Of a DNA stretch of 64,000 nucleotides, positions 61,185-64,000 are shown one piece after another. Source of the stretch: Agrococcus pavilionensis RW1. GTDB lineage: Bacteria; Actinomycetota; Actinomycetes; Actinomycetales; Microbacteriaceae. Below the pieces are notes generated by a model that worked only from the letters and a program-made list of their open reading frames with translations, was not told the origin of the DNA and did no database searches. The position numbers were made by a program, and so were the translations under genes. Numbering within the stretch: position 1 is the first letter of the stretch; every line of letters starts with the position of its first letter. The DNA lies in contig NZ_ASHR01000017.1 in the NCBI RefSeq assembly GCF_000400485.1, positions 106,902 through 170,901 of the forward strand, given 5' to 3'.

Positions 61185-61804
61185 GCGAGGGCCTGCTGCT
61201 CGTCGGCGCGAGCGGTCTCGCGCGCGAGGTCATCGGCACGGGCGTCGCGGTCGCGGGCATCCTCGACGACGACGTCGCGCTCCACGGCACGCTCGTGGGC
61301 GGCGTGCCCGTGCTCGGCTCGACCGATGCGGCGCTCGGCCGGGACGAGCGGCTCCTCGTCTGCGTGGGGCCGAGCAGGAGCCGGCGCGACGTCGTCGCCC
61401 GGCTGCGGGCGCTCGGCGTCGAGCGGGACCGCTTCGCGACGATCGTGGCGCCCTCGGCGATCGTAGGCCGCTCCAGCACGGTCGGGCGGGGCAGCATCCT
61501 GCTCGACGGCGTGGTCGTCACCGCCGATGCGCGGATCGGCGACCACGTGGTGATCATGCCCAACTGCACGGTGACGCACGACGCGGTGCTCGAGGACTGC
61601 GCGACGCTCGCGGCGGGGGTCGCGCTCGGCGGCGGCGTCACGATCGGCGAGGCCGCCTACGTCGGCATGAACGCATCGGTGCGGCCCGGCATCCGCATCG
61701 GCGCCGAGGCGACCGTCGGCATGGCGGCGGCGGTCGTGCGAGACGTCCCCCTCGCCCAGACGTGGGCCGGCGTGCCGGCTCGAGCGCTCGAGGTCCGCGC
61801 ATGA
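61181..61804 (+). CDS. NeuD-type sugar O/N-acetyltransferase
   Basis: A 207-residue protein of the NeuD/PglD/PerB kind. The N-terminal Rossmann-like half (LLLVGASGLAREVIGTGVAVAGILDDD) binds the nucleotide sugar; the C-terminal left-handed beta-helix (VGRSSTVGRGSILLDGVVVTADARIGDHVVIMPNCTVTHDAVLEDC) has the catalytic His in VTHDAV. It probably acetylates the amino group added by a neighbouring aminotransferase. GTG start, 4-base overlap. Confidence 0.9.
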   Translation: MSEGLLLVGASGLAREVIGTGVAVAGILDDDVALHGTLVGGVPVLGSTDAALGRDERLLVCVGPSRSRRDVVARLRALGVERDRFATIVAPSAIVGRSSTVGRGSILLDGVVVTADARIGDHVVIMPNCTVTHDAVLEDCATLAAGVALGGGVTIGEAAYVGMNASVRPGIRIGAEATVGMAAAVVRDVPLAQTWAGVPARALEVRA

Positions 61805-62928
61805 CGACGCGAGTGCCGTTCCTCGACCTCGCCGCACAGCAGGCGGAGGTCGCCGGCGAGGTGCTGCCCGTCTGGCGTCGGCTGCTCGAGTCGGCGAGCT
61901 TCATCGGCGGAGCGGAGGTCGAGGCGTTCGAGCGCGAGTACGCCGACTACATCGGCGTCGAGCACGTGGTGGGCGTCTCGAACGGCACCGATGCGCTCGA
62001 GCTCGCTCTGCGCGCGGCCGGCGTGAGCGTCGGCGACGAGGTCATCCTCCCGGCGAACACGTTCATCGCGACCGCGGAGGCCGTCTCGCGGATGGGCGCC
62101 GTCCCCGTCCCCGTCGACGTCGACGACGACTTCCTGCTCATCGATCCGGAGGCCATCGAGGCGGCGATCACGTCGAGGACGGCGGCGATCGTGCCCGTGC
62201 ACCTCTTCGGCCAGACGGCACCGATGGAGCGCATCCTGCCGATCGCTGCGCGGCACGGGCTCGTCGTCGTCGAGGATGCCGCGCAGTCGCAGGGCGCCGT
62301 CGGTCCGGCCGGCCGGGCGGGCGCGATCGGCCGGGTGGCGGCGACGAGCTTCTACCCGGGCAAGAACCTCGGCGCGGCTGGCGACGCGGGAGCCGTGATG
62401 ACGGACGACCCGGGGATCGCGGCGACGATCCGCAGCATGGCCGCGCACGGCAGCTCCGTGAAGTACGTCCATGACCGCATCGGCATGAACGCGCGGCTCG
62501 ATGCCGTGCAGGCTGCGGTCCTGAGGGCGAAGCTCCGGCGGCTCGATGCCTGGAACGATGCGCGACGTGCAGCGGCACAGCGCTATCGAGAGCTCCTCAC
62601 CGGCCTGGAGGGCATCCGGCTGCCGAGCTCGGTGCAGGGGAACCAGGACGTCTGGCACCTCTATGTCGTCCGGGTCGACAACCGCGACAGGATCGCCTCC
62701 GCCCTCACCGCGGAGGGCATCGGCGTCGGCATCCACTACCCGACTCCTGTGCATCTCACGGAGGCGTATGCGGCGCTCGGGCATCGCCGCGGACAGTTCC
62801 CCGTCGCCGAAGCGGCAGCCGACCGGATCCTGTCGCTCCCGATGTTCCCGCACCTGGTCGAGTCCCAGCAGCAGCGGGTAGCCGGGGCCCTGCGGGTCGC
62901 GATCCATCGGCTCTCGGTGCTGGCATGA
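61801..62928 (+). CDS. DegT/DnrJ/EryC1/StrS-family sugar aminotransferase
   Basis: A 375-residue PLP aminotransferase, second in the operon. VPFLDLAAQQ, SASFIGGAEVEAFEREYADYIGVEHVVGVSNGTDALELALRA, LPANTFIATAEAVSRMGAVPVPVDVD, VEDAAQSQGA and the Lys in TSFYPGKNLGAAGDAGAV follow the WbpE/WecE/FdtB pattern. ATG overlaps the NeuD stop by four bases. Confidence 0.93.
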   Translation: MTTRVPFLDLAAQQAEVAGEVLPVWRRLLESASFIGGAEVEAFEREYADYIGVEHVVGVSNGTDALELALRAAGVSVGDEVILPANTFIATAEAVSRMGAVPVPVDVDDDFLLIDPEAIEAAITSRTAAIVPVHLFGQTAPMERILPIAARHGLVVVEDAAQSQGAVGPAGRAGAIGRVAATSFYPGKNLGAAGDAGAVMTDDPGIAATIRSMAAHGSSVKYVHDRIGMNARLDAVQAAVLRAKLRRLDAWNDARRAAAQRYRELLTGLEGIRLPSSVQGNQDVWHLYVVRVDNRDRIASALTAEGIGVGIHYPTPVHLTEAYAALGHRRGQFPVAEAAADRILSLPMFPHLVESQQQRVAGALRVAIHRLSVLA

Positions 62929-64000
62929 GCGCGGATCCTGCCTCCGGCACGCTCGCGCAGCGCGCGACGAGGGCATTCGGCTGGAGCTTCGGGAACACGT
63001 TGGCGCTGCGACTCGGCACGCTCGCGATCGGCATTGCGCTCGCGCGCCTGCTGGGACCCGAGGAGTTCGGGGTCTTCGCGATCGCCATGGTCGCGCTCAT
63101 GGCGGTCCTGAGCTTCAACGAGCTCGGCGTCAGCCTCGCCGTCATCCGCTGGCGCGACGATCCCGCGACGATCGCGCCGACCATCAACACGATCGCCGTC
63201 GCGTCGAGCGCGGCACTCACCGCGGCGGTCTTCCTCGGCGCGCCCTGGCTCTCGACGCTGCTCGGCGACGTGCGCGCTGCCCCGGTCGTGCAGGTCATCT
63301 CCATCTCGATCCTGCTGAACGGCCTCTGCGCGACGTCGGCGGCGGTGATGCAGCGCGAGTTCCTGCAGAAGAAGCGCACGATCGCAGACCAGGTGAACAC
63401 CTGGCTCGGAGCCGGGCTCTCGCTGCTGTTCGTGCTCCTCGGCTGGGGAGCCATGAGCTTGGCTGTCGGTCGGTTGATCGCGGCGCTCGTCTTCGGGATC
63501 ATGATCGTCCGCTGGTCACCGGTGCCGTACCGGTTCGGATGGGACGGCGCGATCGCGCGCCGGCTGCTCGGGTTCGGGCTGCCGCTGGCAGCGGCAAGCC
63601 TCGTCGTCTTCGCCTCCGGGTACGCCGATCAGATCGTCGTCGGGTCGGTGCTGGGCGCGCAGGCGCTCGGCTTCTACGTGCTCGCGTTCAACCTCGCTGC
63701 CTGGCCGGTGTCGATCTTCTCCCTGCCCCTGCGCGCGGTCGCACCGGCGGCGTTCTCCGCGATGAAGAGCGAGCCGCACCGCATGACTTCGAGCTTCACG
63801 CGTGTCCTCTCGATCCTGTCGTGCGTCGCCGTCCCGGCGTGCCTTGCGCTGAGCGGCGCAGCGGGCCCCGTCGTCGCCTTCGTCTACGGCGCGGACTGGA
63901 TGCCGGCGGCCGAGCCCCTGGTCTGGCTCGCGGGATTGGCCACGCTCAGGATCTGGTTCGAGCTGTCGTACGACTACCTGGTGGTGGCTGGACGCTCGGG
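62925..64000 (+). CDS. Polysaccharide flippase (Wzx/RfbX-like), partial at window end
   Basis: The first 358 codons of an integral membrane protein; it is open at the right edge. Repeated hydrophobic helices and the start ATRAFGWSFGNTLALRLGTLAIGIALARLLGPEEFGVFAIAMVALM are typical of the MOP-superfamily polysaccharide exporters, as is YADQIVVGSVLGAQALGFYVLAFNLAAWP. It probably moves lipid-linked repeat units across the membrane. ATG overlaps the aminotransferase stop by four bases, so it is in the same operon. Confidence 0.9.
   Translation, partial: MSADPASGTLAQRATRAFGWSFGNTLALRLGTLAIGIALARLLGPEEFGVFAIAMVALMAVLSFNELGVSLAVIRWRDDPATIAPTINTIAVASSAALTAAVFLGAPWLSTLLGDVRAAPVVQVISISILLNGLCATSAAVMQREFLQKKRTIADQVNTWLGAGLSLLFVLLGWGAMSLAVGRLIAALVFGIMIVRWSPVPYRFGWDGAIARRLLGFGLPLAAASLVVFASGYADQIVVGSVLGAQALGFYVLAFNLAAWPVSIFSLPLRAVAPAAFSAMKSEPHRMTSSFTRVLSILSCVAVPACLALSGAAGPVVAFVYGADWMPAAEPLVWLAGLATLRIWFELSYDYLVVAGRS

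Overview
The window is a very GC-rich, gene-dense stretch of an actinobacterial chromosome. A SigR/RsrA-type sigma and anti-sigma pair, a DUF3039 protein, UPF0182, RamB next to the glyoxylate-shunt genes, an initiator tRNA without encoded CCA, a tmRNA tag of ANAKRTDFALAA and many GTG starts with 4-base stop/start overlaps all point to the Micrococcales. Microbacteriaceae (Agrococcus-like) is my best guess, but I cannot prove the genus. Almost everything is native core or near-core chromosome. I see no insertion sequence, prophage, CRISPR array or origin.

Layout. 1-9.9 kb: UPF0182 membrane protein, tRNA-fMet with a strong terminator, a methyltransferase, an AIM24/thiamine-binding pair, a nitrilase-family amidohydrolase, a PLP aminotransferase, a membrane HtrA protease and DUF3039. 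10-17.3 kb: pncB, an acetyltransferase, a four-gene osmolyte (OpuC-like) ABC operon, then murI-rph-rdgB. 17.3-18.5 kb: a lone, visibly lower-GC gene coding for a GHKL ATPase joined to a STAS-like domain; it is the clearest foreign-looking gene here. 18.65-21.8 kb: an Mn-type ABC importer followed by its DtxR-family regulator, with a perfect 16-bp palindrome over the first start codon. 21.8-28.1 kb: DedA, tRNA-Leu, an SDR, a 3-hydroxyacyl-CoA dehydrogenase, a decayed SDR pseudogene, a flavoprotein, a toroid-fold protein, a VOC protein and a hydrolase. 28.2-32.7 kb: a compact Tad pilus operon. 32.8-36 kb: a small protein, a membrane Ser/Thr kinase and an MFS transporter.

36-42.5 kb holds the trans-translation and division neighbourhood prfB-(HpaB-like monooxygenase)-ftsE-ftsX-smpB-pfkA-ssrA. 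42.5-48.2 kb is a metabolic stretch: a DUF308-lipase fusion, an aldehyde dehydrogenase, an SDR under a probable TetR operator, a rhodanese and a PhnB-like protein. 48.2-52.4 kb is the conserved hisN-rsgA-aroA set diverging from sigR-rsrA. 52.4-57.1 kb is the glyoxylate shunt (aceB, aceA) diverging from its likely regulator ramB. 57.1-64 kb starts a surface-glycan locus (two hexapeptide acyltransferases, an oxidoreductase, an epimerase, two DegT aminotransferases and a flippase cut by the window end).

A recurring regulatory signature runs through the window: many first genes of transcription units have a TANNNT-like -10 hexamer exactly six bases before the start codon and no Shine-Dalgarno, which is the layout of leaderless mRNAs. 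Downstream genes instead have stop/start overlaps or clear GGAGG sites.
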